Of a stretch of 64,000 nt of DNA, positions 35,142 through 44,800 are shown one piece after another. Both the position numbers and the translations under genes were made by a program. Within the stretch, counting starts at the first letter, position 1, and each line of letters opens with the position of its first letter. Below the pieces are notes generated by a model. The model ran no database searches, was not told the origin of the DNA, and saw only the letters and a list, made by a program, of their open reading frames with translations. This stretch comes from CAYLUN01 sp964386865 (lineage in GTDB: Bacteria > Verrucomicrobiota > Kiritimatiellia > RFP12 > UBA1067), in NCBI GenBank assembly GCA_964386865.1, contig CAYLUN010000019.1, forward strand, positions 20,015-84,014. Reading direction: 5' to 3'.

Positions 35142-35178
35142 CGTTCGGACGGCGACGCGGTGTCGTCGGATCCTCTGG

Positions 35179-35194
35179 GCCGGCTGAAGCCGGC
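35179..35194. repeat. REP-like hairpin
   Basis: GCCGGC-TGAA-GCCGGC, a perfect 6-bp stem with a TGAA tetraloop followed by ACTACAGG, in the 136-bp gap between the GH116-like and DeoC genes. It could affect mRNA stability. Confidence 0.5.
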
Positions 35195-35277
35195 ACTACA
35201 GGCGGGTGCCCTCGATCGGGGTGGTCAATCCGTTGGCTGCGTCCTTGAGAGGATGGTGGCCAGGGAGAGGAATTGAT

Positions 35278-35991
35278 ATGACGGTTCAAGAAATTGCGGG
35301 AATGATGGATGTCAGCGCGGTGCGGGCGGACAGCACGCTGGAGGAGATCCGGGCTGCTGCGGAGCTGGCTAAGCAGTACGGCTGCGTCGGCGTGTTCGCC
35401 CTTCCCGCGCACACGCAGTATCTGATTGATCTATTGTCGGGCAGCCCCGTGTTTGCCGGAGGCGTGGTCGGCTTTCCCGGCGGCGGCGAGACCACGGCCG
35501 GCAAGGCCGCGACGGCGAAAGAACTGGTGCGCATGGGGTGCCGCGAGATCGACATGGTCAACAACCTCGCCTGGCTCAAGGCCGGGGTGAAGGAGCGGTA
35601 CGTCGGGGACGTGCGGGCGGTCATCGAGGCGTCGGCGGGCCGGCCCGTGAAGGTGATTCTGGAGTGCCACTGGCTGGCGGCGGACGAGATCGTGCGGGCC
35701 TGCGGGTGGTGCGCCGAAGCGGGCGCGGCGTGGGTCAAGACCGGGACGGGCTGGGCGCCCACGGGCGCGACGCTGGAGAACGTGACGCTGATGAAGAAAT
35801 CCGTTGGCGAGCGGTGTCAGGTCAAGGCCGCCGGAGGCGTGCGCGATTTGGAGACGCTGCTGGCCATGCACGGCTGCGGCGTGCGGCGGTTCGGCGTCGG
35901 CGTGCGTACGGCGCAGACCATCCTTGAAGCGGCCGGGAAGGGCGACCCACAGATTGCGCCGATCAACGCAGATAAAAACGGATATCTGTGA
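35278..35991 (+). CDS. DeoC-family aldolase (deoxyribose-phosphate aldolase type)
   Basis: 237 residues from the ATG at 35278, with AGAGGA upstream; the open frame extends 24 codons further without an RBS. A class I aldolase TIM barrel: VGFPGG near 64-69, D92 in EIDMVNN, the Schiff-base lysine K154 in VKTGTGW, and the second active-site lysine K183 in VKAAGGVR. These match E. coli DeoC D102, K167 and K201. Classical DeoC cleaves 2-deoxyribose 5-phosphate to glyceraldehyde 3-phosphate and acetaldehyde, but relatives in sugar operons cleave other phosphorylated keto or deoxy sugars. Adjacency to an FGGY kinase suggests it acts on the kinase product. The last ~15 residues are encoded by an intergenic-type repeat. 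Confidence 0.9.
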   Translation: MTVQEIAGMMDVSAVRADSTLEEIRAAAELAKQYGCVGVFALPAHTQYLIDLLSGSPVFAGGVVGFPGGGETTAGKAATAKELVRMGCREIDMVNNLAWLKAGVKERYVGDVRAVIEASAGRPVKVILECHWLAADEIVRACGWCAEAGAAWVKTGTGWAPTGATLENVTLMKKSVGERCQVKAAGGVRDLETLLAMHGCGVRRFGVGVRTAQTILEAAGKGDPQIAPINADKNGYL

Positions 35992-36017
35992 AATCTGAGT
36001 GGATCTGCGGGCAAGAA
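35961..36017. repeat. ATCTGCG-type intergenic repeat
   Basis: Related short units (CAACGCAGAT, ACGGATATCTGTG, AATCTGAGTGGATCTGCGGG) occur at roughly 12-base intervals across the end of the DeoC gene and its short gap before the FGGY kinase. Confidence 0.45.
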
Positions 36018-36030
36018 AGGGGGTCGGAAC

Positions 36031-37551
36031 ATGGCTTACATCTTGGCATATGATTTTGGGACGGGAGGCATCAAGGCGTCGCTGTATGATGAGGCGGGGG
36101 CGTGCTTGGCCGACGGCTTCGACGCCTACCCGACGCTCTATCCCGCACCTGGGTTCCACGAGCAGCGGCCGGAGGAGTGGTGGCGGGCAACGGTGACGAG
36201 CACTCGGAGACTCTTGGCAGAGCTGCCTGCAGGGACGGCTGAGCGGATTGCGGCGATCGGAATTTCAGGGCACAGCCTCGGCGTGGTGCCGCTGGACGCA
36301 CAGGGCAAGCTGCTGAGGGAGACGGTGCCCATCTGGTCCGACGCGCGGCCCGACACGCAGCCTGCGGAGTTATTTCGAAATATTTCTGAAACGGACTGGT
36401 ATCTCATGACCGGCAGCGGTTTTCCGCCGGCGCTCTATTCGGTGTTCAAGCTCATGTGGTTCCGCGACCGCGAACCGGAGCTGTTCAGGCGTATTCACAA
36501 GGTGCTGGGGACAAAAGACTACATCAATTATCGGCTCACCGGCGTGCTGGCGACGGACTACTCGTATGCTGCCGGGTCGGGTGTGTACGACCTGAAGGAG
36601 CGCCGCTATTCGCCGCGGCTGGTGGACGCGTCGGGCCTGCCGACAGGGATTCTCGCGGAAATCGTTTCGGCCACGCAGGTGCTGGGAACGCTGACGGCCG
36701 CAGCCGCGCAGGAGCTGGGGTTGCCTCGTTCGGTCAAGGTGGTGGCGGGAGGCGTCGACAACGCCTGCATGAGTCTGGGGGCGGGCGCGTTCCGCGAGGG
36801 GCGGGCGTACAATTCGCTTGGCTCTTCGAGTTGGATCGCGGTCTCGTCGGCCGCGCCGCTGCTTGATGCGGTCAAGCGTCCGTACGTGTTCGACCACGTG
36901 GTGCCCGGGCAGTATGTGTCGGCGCTGGCGATTTTCTCGGCGGGGACCTCGCTCTCCTGGGTGCGCGACCAGCTGTGCCGCGATCTTGTGGAGCGGGCCG
37001 CGCGCGAGGGAGTCAGCGCCTACCAGCTCATGGATGCAGAGGCGGCAGCGGCGCCGCCCGGCGCGAACGGGGTGCTGTTCAATCCGACCTTGGCGGGCGG
37101 CAACTCGCTGGATGTGACGCCGGCGGTGCGGGGGGCGCTCCTGAATCTGGACTTGCGGCACACGCGCGCCGACCTGCTGCGGGCCACGCTGGAGGGCATC
37201 GCGTTGGGTTTGCGCAACGTGCTGGACGAGCTGCGCAAGCTGACGCCCATCGCCGAGCCGCTGACCTTGGTCGGCGGCGGCGCGAACAGTCCGTTCTGGC
37301 GCCAGGTGGTGGCGGACGTGTATCATGTGCCCGTGGTGAGAACGCGCGCCGGGCAGCAGGCGGCCGCGCTGGGCGCGGCGGCGGTCGCCGCAGTGGGGGC
37401 TGGCCTGTGGAGCGGCTTCGATGTGCTCGACGAGGTTTCCGAGGTGACGGAGCGGAACGAGCCGCTTGAAGTGAGCGCCGCCGCTTACGAGGGGCTGCTG
37501 GCGCGCTACCGTCAGGCGAGCGCGCTGCTGGGCGCTTGGGCGCGGGGGTGA
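36031..37551 (+). CDS. FGGY-family carbohydrate kinase (xylulokinase-like)
   Basis: 506 residues; the ATG is preceded by AAAGGGGG. N-terminal ATPase motif YDFGTGGIKASLYD (phosphate 1 loop), central KDYINYRLTG, VAGGVDNACMSLGAG, SLGSSSWIAVSS (phosphate 2 region) and C-terminal LVGGGANSPFWRQVVADVY (adenosine site), in the order expected for FGGY kinases. It transfers phosphate from ATP to a pentose, ketose or related sugar in the cytoplasm. The adjacent DeoC aldolase and SDR dehydrogenase suggest a short phosphorylation-cleavage route; the exact sugar cannot be told from sequence. It may be the last gene of the IclR cluster or be co-transcribed with the HzsA-like gene 65 bases downstream. Confidence 0.92.
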   Translation: MAYILAYDFGTGGIKASLYDEAGACLADGFDAYPTLYPAPGFHEQRPEEWWRATVTSTRRLLAELPAGTAERIAAIGISGHSLGVVPLDAQGKLLRETVPIWSDARPDTQPAELFRNISETDWYLMTGSGFPPALYSVFKLMWFRDREPELFRRIHKVLGTKDYINYRLTGVLATDYSYAAGSGVYDLKERRYSPRLVDASGLPTGILAEIVSATQVLGTLTAAAAQELGLPRSVKVVAGGVDNACMSLGAGAFREGRAYNSLGSSSWIAVSSAAPLLDAVKRPYVFDHVVPGQYVSALAIFSAGTSLSWVRDQLCRDLVERAAREGVSAYQLMDAEAAAAPPGANGVLFNPTLAGGNSLDVTPAVRGALLNLDLRHTRADLLRATLEGIALGLRNVLDELRKLTPIAEPLTLVGGGANSPFWRQVVADVYHVPVVRTRAGQQAAALGAAAVAAVGAGLWSGFDVLDEVSEVTERNEPLEVSAAAYEGLLARYRQASALLGAWARG

Positions 37552-37555
37552 TGCT

Positions 37556-37591
37556 GGCCCGCGAACGCCCGCGAATGAACGCGAATATGAG
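37556..37591. repeat. GCGAAT-type intergenic repeat, second copy
   Basis: GGCCCGCGAAC, then CCGCGAATGAA, then CGCGAATATGAGG. It closely follows the unit at 30213-30245 upstream of the IclR gene (same order CCCGCGAAC, CGCGAAT, CGCGAAT). Confidence 0.55.
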
Positions 37592-37616
37592 GATGGGTGG
37601 AGAATTGGATCAGAGT

Positions 37617-40600
37617 ATGAAACGTAATGTCTGGTTAAGCGGGTTTCTGGCGGCGGCGGGGTGCTGGGCCGCCGAGGTGCGGTTCGACTTCGAGAGCGGC
37701 GACCTGCAGGGGTGGCGGGTGCTGGAAGGCGGCTTTGGCAAGCTCGTGAGCGACCGGGCCAAGGAGCATCACAGCGGCGCGCCGTACACGAAAGAGGGCG
37801 CGTACTTCCTGTCGACGCTGGAGAGCGCCGACGGGCAGCGCCCGGACGATAGCTTTCAGGGAACGGTCGAGTCGCCGGTCGTCGTGTTGAGCGGCCCGGA
37901 GATCACGCTGCGTGTCGGCGGCGGCAAGGGCGAGCGGGTCTATGTGGCGCTCTGCTCGGCAGACGGCAAGGAGCTGGCCTATGCGCGCGGCGGCGGGGGG
38001 CAGACGTTGCTCCCGCGTAAGTGGTCCGTGCCGGAGCTTGTCGGCAAACCCGTCTTCTTCCGCGTGGTGGACGACGCCGCCGGCGGCTGGGGCCACATCA
38101 CCGTGGACAGCCTGGTCTGCCAGGGGGAGATCGACGCGGCCGCGAGCGAGCAGCGGTTTAAGGAGCGAAAGAAGGCGCTGGCGCGGGCGGGCGGAGGGAC
38201 GGCCGCCGACAGGCTGCGCGCGGCTGTTCAAGAGCTGGGGCAGCAGTTCGGGCCACGCTATCTGGCAGGGGGCCTGCTGGAGAAGGTGTCCGCCGCTGAG
38301 CAGGACGGCGACGAGGCGGCGCTGGAGGCGCTGGCGCGCGAGGCGCTCATACGGCGGAACCCGCTGCTCACGGGGCAGCCGCTTCTCTTCGTGACGCGCA
38401 AGCAGTACCGCCCGGACCACCACAACACGGAGACGATGTTCCAGACCGGCGAGATCAACACCGGCAGCTACGACACCGAGGGCGCGCTCAAGGTGCTCGA
38501 CGCCACGAGCGGCGCGGTGCGGACGCTCCTCGCGCCGGGGCCGGGGGCGACGGTGCGCGATCCGGACGTCAGCTTTGACGGCCTGCGGATCGTGTTCTCG
38601 ATGCGCAAGGGCAAGGAGGACGACTACCACATCTACACCATGAAGGCGGACGGAACGGATGTGCGGCAGCTCACCGCCGCCCCGGGCGTCTCGGACATTG
38701 ACCCCATCTGGCTGCCGGACGGCGACCTCCTCTTCTCCTCCAGCCGCGAGCCGAAGTACTGCATGTGCAACCGCCACATCATGTGCAACCTCTACCGCAT
38801 GAAGGACGACGGCGCGAACATCCACCAGATCGGCAAGTCCACGCTCTTTGAGGGCCACGCCTCGCTCCTGCCCGACGGCCGCGTGCTCTACGACCGCTGG
38901 GAGTATGTGGACCGCAATTTCGGCGACGCGCAGGGGCTGTGGGTCTGCTATCCGGACGGCACGGGCCACGCGGTCTACTGGGGCAACAACACCACCAGCC
39001 CTGGCGGCGTGATCGACGCCCGCGCGCTGTCTCAGGCGCAGCTGGCGATCGCGATCCTCGGGTCGTGCCACGACCGCCCGTGGGGTGCGCTCGGGCTCAT
39101 CGACCGCTCGAAGGGCGTGGACGGGCGCGCGCCGATCCTGCGCACCTGGCCCGCCGAGTTCATCAGCCGCATCAAGACCGACGGGCAGGACTTCGACTCC
39201 ACGCGCTCGCTCAAGGTCAAGTACGAGGATCCCTTGCCGCTGGACGACCGCCATTTCCTGTGCGTGCGGCAGACGGGCAAAGGCGAGGAGATGGGGCTCT
39301 ATTACCTCGACCTGCACGGCAACGAAGCGCTGGTGCACGCCGAGGCCCCGGGCTGTTACGATCCGATGCCGCTCGGCCCGCGCAAGGCCCCGCCGGCGCA
39401 TCCCCGCAGGCGGAACTTCGATGACCCGAAGGGCACCGGCTACTTCTATGTGCAGAACGTCTACGTCGGCACGCACATGAAAGGGGTGAAGCCCGGGTCG
39501 ATCAAAGCGCTGCGCATCGTGGAGTCGCCTGAGAAGCGTACCTTCTCGCAGCGGGGTTGGGGCGGCCAGGGTGAACAGGCGCCGGGCATGAACTGGCTCA
39601 ACTTCGAGAACAAGCGCATCCTTGGCACGGTGCCGGTGGAGGAGGACGGCAGCGCCTACTTCGAGGTGCCGGGCAACACCTACGTCTTCTTCCAGGCGCT
39701 CGACGCGGCCGGCATGATGGTGCAGTCCATGCGGTCGGGCGCGTACGTGCAGCCGGGCGAGACCTATGGCTGCGTGGGCTGCCACGAGAACCGCGTCGGG
39801 GACATCCCGCAGGCCGCGGCGACGCCCAAGGCGATGAAGCGCAAGGCGGACAAGCTGGGCGGCTGGTACGGCGCGCCGCGCCTCTTCAGCATGCAGCGGG
39901 AGGTTCAGCCGGTCTTCGACAAGCACTGCGTGTCGTGCCACGACTACGGAAAGAAGGCGGGCGAGCGGCTGAACCTCGCCGGCGACCGCGACGTGGTCTT
40001 CAGCACCGCGTATGTCGACCTGTGGTCGCAGGGCGCCATCACGTGTGTGGGCGCAGGGCCGGCTGAGATTCAGGAGGCCTACTCCTGGGGGAGCCACCCC
40101 TCCAAGCTGATTCAAAACGTGCGGGCCGGCCACGCCAAGGTTGTCCTGAGCGCCGAAGAGCTCGACCGCCTGATCACGTGGGTGGACATCAACGCGCCGT
40201 ATTACCCGTACTACGAGTGCGCCTACCCGCAGAACCTCGGCGGGCGGTGCCCGCTGACCGGCGACGAGCTGAGCCGGCTGAAGGCGCTGACCGGCGTGAC
40301 GGTAGCGGGCAGCCACGCCGCGCGGCAGCGTTCGACCATCAGCTTCGCGCGGCCGGAGGTGAGCCGCATCCTGCTGCCTGTGGCTTCGAACGCGGTTGCC
40401 CGCGCCGAGGCGCTGGCGCTCATTCAGGCGGGCGCGGCGCGCTTGAAGGAGCGGCCGCGCGCGGACATGGAGGGGTTTGTTCCCGACGCCAGGGATCAGG
40501 CGCACGAGGCCAAGTATCAGGCGCGGCTTGCGGAGGAGCGCCGCGTCTACGAGGCCGTCCGGACCGGCAAGAAAGCGTATGACGCGGGCTTGCCCGGAGG

Positions 40601-40643
40601 GGCTGTTCCTCCTTTTGCCTCGGGGCGAAGTGTGGTTAAATAG
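37617..40643 (+). CDS. HzsA-like dihaem beta-propeller protein, stand-alone form
   Basis: 1008 residues from the ATG at 37617; signal peptide MKRNVWLSGFLAAAGCWA. Residues ~20-165 form a beta-sandwich (FDFESGDLQGW...ITLRVGGG...VVDDAAGGWGHITVDSL) similar to the insert in the GH116-like protein. Then comes an HzsA-like core: PLLFVTRKQYRPDHHNTETMF, propeller motifs (HIYTMKADGTDVRQLT), REPKYCMCNRH, YDRWEYVDRNFGDAQGLW, and c-haem motifs C719-VGCH and C771-VSCH, with the same spacing as the paralogue at 21-25 kb. In hydrazine synthase alpha the two haems lie in the middle and C-terminal domains. No HzsB/C-like gene is near. It is an extracytoplasmic redox or binding protein of unknown substrate, perhaps tied to the sugar operon upstream. 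Confidence 0.87.
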   Translation: MKRNVWLSGFLAAAGCWAAEVRFDFESGDLQGWRVLEGGFGKLVSDRAKEHHSGAPYTKEGAYFLSTLESADGQRPDDSFQGTVESPVVVLSGPEITLRVGGGKGERVYVALCSADGKELAYARGGGGQTLLPRKWSVPELVGKPVFFRVVDDAAGGWGHITVDSLVCQGEIDAAASEQRFKERKKALARAGGGTAADRLRAAVQELGQQFGPRYLAGGLLEKVSAAEQDGDEAALEALAREALIRRNPLLTGQPLLFVTRKQYRPDHHNTETMFQTGEINTGSYDTEGALKVLDATSGAVRTLLAPGPGATVRDPDVSFDGLRIVFSMRKGKEDDYHIYTMKADGTDVRQLTAAPGVSDIDPIWLPDGDLLFSSSREPKYCMCNRHIMCNLYRMKDDGANIHQIGKSTLFEGHASLLPDGRVLYDRWEYVDRNFGDAQGLWVCYPDGTGHAVYWGNNTTSPGGVIDARALSQAQLAIAILGSCHDRPWGALGLIDRSKGVDGRAPILRTWPAEFISRIKTDGQDFDSTRSLKVKYEDPLPLDDRHFLCVRQTGKGEEMGLYYLDLHGNEALVHAEAPGCYDPMPLGPRKAPPAHPRRRNFDDPKGTGYFYVQNVYVGTHMKGVKPGSIKALRIVESPEKRTFSQRGWGGQGEQAPGMNWLNFENKRILGTVPVEEDGSAYFEVPGNTYVFFQALDAAGMMVQSMRSGAYVQPGETYGCVGCHENRVGDIPQAAATPKAMKRKADKLGGWYGAPRLFSMQREVQPVFDKHCVSCHDYGKKAGERLNLAGDRDVVFSTAYVDLWSQGAITCVGAGPAEIQEAYSWGSHPSKLIQNVRAGHAKVVLSAEELDRLITWVDINAPYYPYYECAYPQNLGGRCPLTGDELSRLKALTGVTVAGSHAARQRSTISFARPEVSRILLPVASNAVARAEALALIQAGAARLKERPRADMEGFVPDARDQAHEAKYQARLAEERRVYEAVRTGKKAYDAGLPGGAVPPFASGRSVVK

Positions 40644-40648
40644 GGCGC

Positions 40649-41836
40649 ATGACAGACATCACCCTGCATCCCAATCGCGATTTCTCTGTGCTGCGCCGGC
40701 ACCCGTGGATCTTTTCGGGCGCGGTGGCCCGGGTGGCGGGCGAGCCCGCTCCGGGCGACGCCGTGCGCGTGCTCTCGGCCGAGGGCGCGCCGCTGGGCGT
40801 GGGCGCCTACTCGCCGTCGTCGCAGATCCGCGTGCGCCTGTGGGCCTTCGACGACAAGCGGCCCGTGGACGAGGCGTTCGTGGCGGAGCGCGTGGCGCGG
40901 TCGGTCGGCGCTCGCTCGGTCTTCGTGGCCGAAGGCGCGACCAACGCGTACCGGCTGGTGAACGCCGAGGCGGACGGCGTGCCGGGGCTGATTGCGGACC
41001 GGTACGGCGACTGGATCGTGTGCCAGTTCACCACGGCGGGGGCGGAGCGCTGGAAGCGCGAACTCGTGGCGGCGCTGCAGGCCTACTCGCCGTGCCGCGG
41101 CGTGTACGAGCGCTCGGATGTGGACGTGCGCGAGCACGAGGGCCTGCCGCCTGCGACGGGCGTCTTGGCGGGGGAGCCGCCGCCGGAGCGGATCGAGATC
41201 GCCGAGCACGGCTGCCGCTACTGGGTCGATGTGCGCGAGGGCCACAAGACCGGCTTCTACCTCGACCAGCGCGACAACCGCGCGCTGGTGAAGCGCTACG
41301 CGAACGGCTGCGACGTGCTCAACGCCTTCTCTTACACGGGCGGGTTCGGGATCGCGGCGGTGGCGGCCGGGGCGGCGTCGGTGACGCACGTGGATCTGTC
41401 CGGGCCGGCGCTTGAGCTGGCCAAGGCCAACACGGCGCTGAACACCTGCCACGTCGACGAGTCGGCCTTTATTCAGGGCAACGTCTTCGAGGTGCTGCGC
41501 AAGTTCCGCGACGAGGGACGGTCGTTCGATCTGGTCGTGCTGGATCCGCCCAAGTTCGCGGAGTCGAAGGGGAGCCTGATGAAGGCCGCCCGCGGCTACA
41601 AGGACATCAACCTGCTGGGCATGAAGCTGCTTCGGCCGGGCGGCATGCTGGCGACCTTTTCCTGCTCGGGGCTGATGACGCCCGAGCTGTTTCACAAGGT
41701 GGCGTCGGACGCGGCGGTGGACGCCAAGCGCGACATCCAGGTGCTGAAGCGGCTGCAGCAGGCCGAGGACCATCCGGAGGGGCTGTGCTTTCCAGAGGGG
41801 CTCTACCTGAAGGGGCTGCTCTGCCGGACGTGGTAG
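40649..41836 (+). CDS. rlmI: 23S rRNA (cytosine-C5)-methyltransferase, RlmI type
   Basis: 395 residues, cytoplasmic. The N-terminal PUA domain (HPWIFSGAVARVAGEPAPGD) is at residues 17-85. An EEHAD-like middle domain contains EADGVPGLIADRYGDWIVCQ. The Rossmann methyltransferase contains GHKTGFYLDQRDNR, the SAM-binding segment VLNAFSYTGGFGIAAVAAGA and the motif LVVLDPPKF, followed by the catalytic-loop cysteine region ATFSCSGLM. This is the RlmI/Cfr-independent family that methylates a cytosine in 23S rRNA (m5C1962 in E. coli). The start lies 5 bases after the HzsA-like stop codon. It converges on the next gene with only four bases between stop codons. Confidence 0.92.
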   Translation: MTDITLHPNRDFSVLRRHPWIFSGAVARVAGEPAPGDAVRVLSAEGAPLGVGAYSPSSQIRVRLWAFDDKRPVDEAFVAERVARSVGARSVFVAEGATNAYRLVNAEADGVPGLIADRYGDWIVCQFTTAGAERWKRELVAALQAYSPCRGVYERSDVDVREHEGLPPATGVLAGEPPPERIEIAEHGCRYWVDVREGHKTGFYLDQRDNRALVKRYANGCDVLNAFSYTGGFGIAAVAAGAASVTHVDLSGPALELAKANTALNTCHVDESAFIQGNVFEVLRKFRDEGRSFDLVVLDPPKFAESKGSLMKAARGYKDINLLGMKLLRPGGMLATFSCSGLMTPELFHKVASDAAVDAKRDIQVLKRLQQAEDHPEGLCFPEGLYLKGLLCRTW

Positions 41837-41840
41837 CGGC

Positions 41841-44800
41841 TCACGGGCCGAGGAGCACGCGGTAGAAGCGCCGCGTGAAGTTGGTGGCCGAGGGGTCGGA
41901 AACGGTGAACGGCCGCGAGGGCGGGTTCGTGATCCACAGCGGCGTCCAATCCAGGAGGTTCGTTGACGCGAGGACGGTGTAGTCCGGCCCGCCGTCGCCC
42001 GTCACCGACAGGCTGAGCTGTCCGTTGCCGAGCCCGACCGCCGTGATGACGGGCTGCGCGGGCTGGCCGACCGCCACCCAAAGCGTCTGCGTGGCGCTGA
42101 GGCTCGGCGTGCCGCTGTCGGCGGCCACCCAGACGAGCGGGTGTGTCTGCGGCGCTTGCGCGAGCGTCGGCCGCCAGCTGAGGACGCCGCTTGACGCGTC
42201 GAGCGAGGCGCCTGCGGGCGGGTTGAGCAGGCTGTACCGCAGCGTCTGTGACGCGCCGTTGGGATCCGTCGCAGCGTTAGTGATCGTGAGCGTCTGGCCG
42301 GCGATCACGGAGCGGTTGGACGACGCGCCCAGCGCCGGCCACGCCGGCGGCCGGTTGGCCGCGTAGTCTCCGCCCGGAAGGAGGCGGACCCAGTCGACGG
42401 ATACGAGGGCGTTCGAGGCGGAGGTCGGATCCAGCCGGACGCTGCTCATGTAGCCGGACCAGTTGGCGTTAGAGGACAGGTCGACGGTTCGCTCGTACCA
42501 CTGGCCGTCCGGCGGCACCGTGAACGTCACCGAGTGGGTTCCGCCCGCCTTGGGGAAGAAGAAGAACTGGGCGCTCGAAGGCGCGGACGGATGGCTCACG
42601 CGCAGGCGCACCTGCAGCACCTTGTAGAGGTCGGCGTTGACGCCCGCCCCGACGCCGCTGTTGCCGGTGTTGAGGCTGAAGTAGGGGTCGTAGTCGGTCA
42701 GCGCCGACCAGACGCCGCTGGTCGACACCGCGCCAGCCAGCCCGTGCAGGCTCGTGAAGTCGTTCGTCGTGTCACCGTTCCAGACGCGCGCGAAGAGCGG
42801 CATCGGCACCAGCCAAGGCGAGGCGCTGCCGCCCCCGCATGCCCGGGCGCGCCACCAGTGCTGGCCGTCCAGCTCGGGCCCGATGTAGGTCACGTGCGGC
42901 GCGCGTTGAGACGCGGTTGAGAACACGACGTTCGAAAACTCGAAGTCGGTGGCCAGCTGGAAGTCGTAGGTCGCGGCCTCTTCCTGATTCGGCTCGGTGG
43001 CGGGCTCCCAGATGAAGACCGGGTTGGGCGAGTTGGCGATGGTCTCGTAAAGCGGCGCGCGCGGGGGGAGGCGGGCCGGCGCCAGCGACACGTAGTCCAC
43101 CGCACACGTGACGCCGCTGACGTTGACCGGGTCTAGGCGGAAGCGCGTAACCGCGCCCGACCAGTTCGCGTTCCCGCTCAGGTCCACCTCGTAGGTGCGC
43201 GTGCCTGCGGCGACGGGAAAGGTCACGGCATAGGGCGTCTCCGTGCCCTTCCACCAGTAGAGCTGGCCGTGGGCCGCGGCGGACGAGGTCAGGCGGACGC
43301 GGGCCTTCTTGTAGGTGTCGGCGTCGATGAAAGCCCGGTCGGCGTGCGCGCTGATGCTGCGCGTGTCGGTCGCGAGGTAAACGTAGCCGTCGGCGCCGCT
43401 GGCGCCGGAGAACTGCCCGTTCGTCACCGCCCAGCCGCTGAAATTGGACACGCCGTAGGCTTCTGCCGCATCGTCGAAGTGCCAGCAGGGCAAGGCTTCC
43501 ATCTGCAGCCAGTCGAGGCGCAGAGCCGCGCCGGCGTCGCCCGGCGGCCGGAGGGTCAGCGACCGGATGCGCCTCTCGCGCCAGGCCGGGTGCCCGGCGA
43601 GGTTCACGCGGCACAGGTTCCAGCCCTGCTGCACGGCGAAGGAGACGGACGCGGTGGCGTTGCTGGCGTCCGCCCATTCGAGAGCGGCCGGCGCGCTGGG
43701 CGCGTGGCTGAGGAACAGGCGGAGCGAGACGGAGCCATACGCGTCGGAGGCGAGGGTGTGGCGGCTTTCGTCCAGCGCGAGCGCGAGCGCGGGCGCCGCA
43801 TCGGCGACGGTGGCGCAGAGCGAGCCGTTCGTGAAGCTCGCGCCGGCTAGGCCGGAGAGCGACTCGACGTCGTCGGCCCCGCTCATGCTCCAGAGCAGGT
43901 CGCGCGAGGCGGGCGCCGCCTCGTGCGCGGCCAGGCCGGTGAACGCGTCATCGCGGTGGCTGGCCACGAACTGCTGGAGGGCCGTGAGAAACGCCGAGTC
44001 CTTGATGGCGTATCCGTCCTGCACCCAGTTGTAGGGGCAGAGCAGGTGCGCCTTGGCGTTCCAGACCGCGTTCAGGGCGCCGAGGTTTGCGGCCACATTG
44101 GTGGAGAGCGGGTTGTACTCGCAGATGCCCCAGCTCTTGTCGTTCGCAGAAACGGCGGAAAAGAGGCTCGCGCTGGCGGCGCTGGCCCCGTAGGTGGTGA
44201 TGCCGTTGCCGCCCTGCTGCACGAACGTGGTCGTCCACGGGCTGGCGTGCTTGGTGTTGAGCGTGTCGGTGGTGGAGGCGGGGTTGCCGGGAATCTGGTG
44301 CCCGAACAGGCGATCCGGATTCCAGCCCGCCTCCCGCGCCGCGCGCATCTGATTCTGCTCGATGTTCCGCACTTGCGCCACCCGGAACTCGTGCCACTTC
44401 TGCCACCACAGGCCGCTGGCGGTTGAGTTCCAGAGGGCGTTGGTGGGCGGCGCGACCGCGGCCCAGCCGGCCCACGGGAAACCGGCCGCGCCGGCGAACG
44501 CCGCGTTGAAGTCCGCGAGCGTGGCGTACTGCGCCAGCCCGGCGTAAAGGCCCGCGCCGCAGAGCCAGTCCCGGAACTCCTGCCTGGACCACGGGCTGTA
44601 GTCGCAGTAGTCGCTGTTTGCGGCGACGTTCATGCCGAATTCGGACGAGAGGGTGCAGAACGCGACGAGGTCGGGCGCCTGTTCGCGCAGCCAGGCGAAG
44701 TGGCGGGCGGCGAGGCGGGTGTTGCGCAGGAGGTAGTCCTGCACCAGCGGCGCGTAGGGGGACAGCGTGAGCTGCATTTCCAAGTAGGGGGAGAAGGTTC

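Noticed and set aside
37635..40505. 956-codon open frame on the minus strand
   Set aside because: Antisense of the second HzsA-like gene, with the same low-complexity Arg/Val/His composition and no recognisable domain.
21281..40643. Hydrazine synthase and an anammox metabolism
   Set aside because: Only alpha-like proteins are present, without beta or gamma subunits or hydrazine dehydrogenase; the gene set is that of a polysaccharide degrader.
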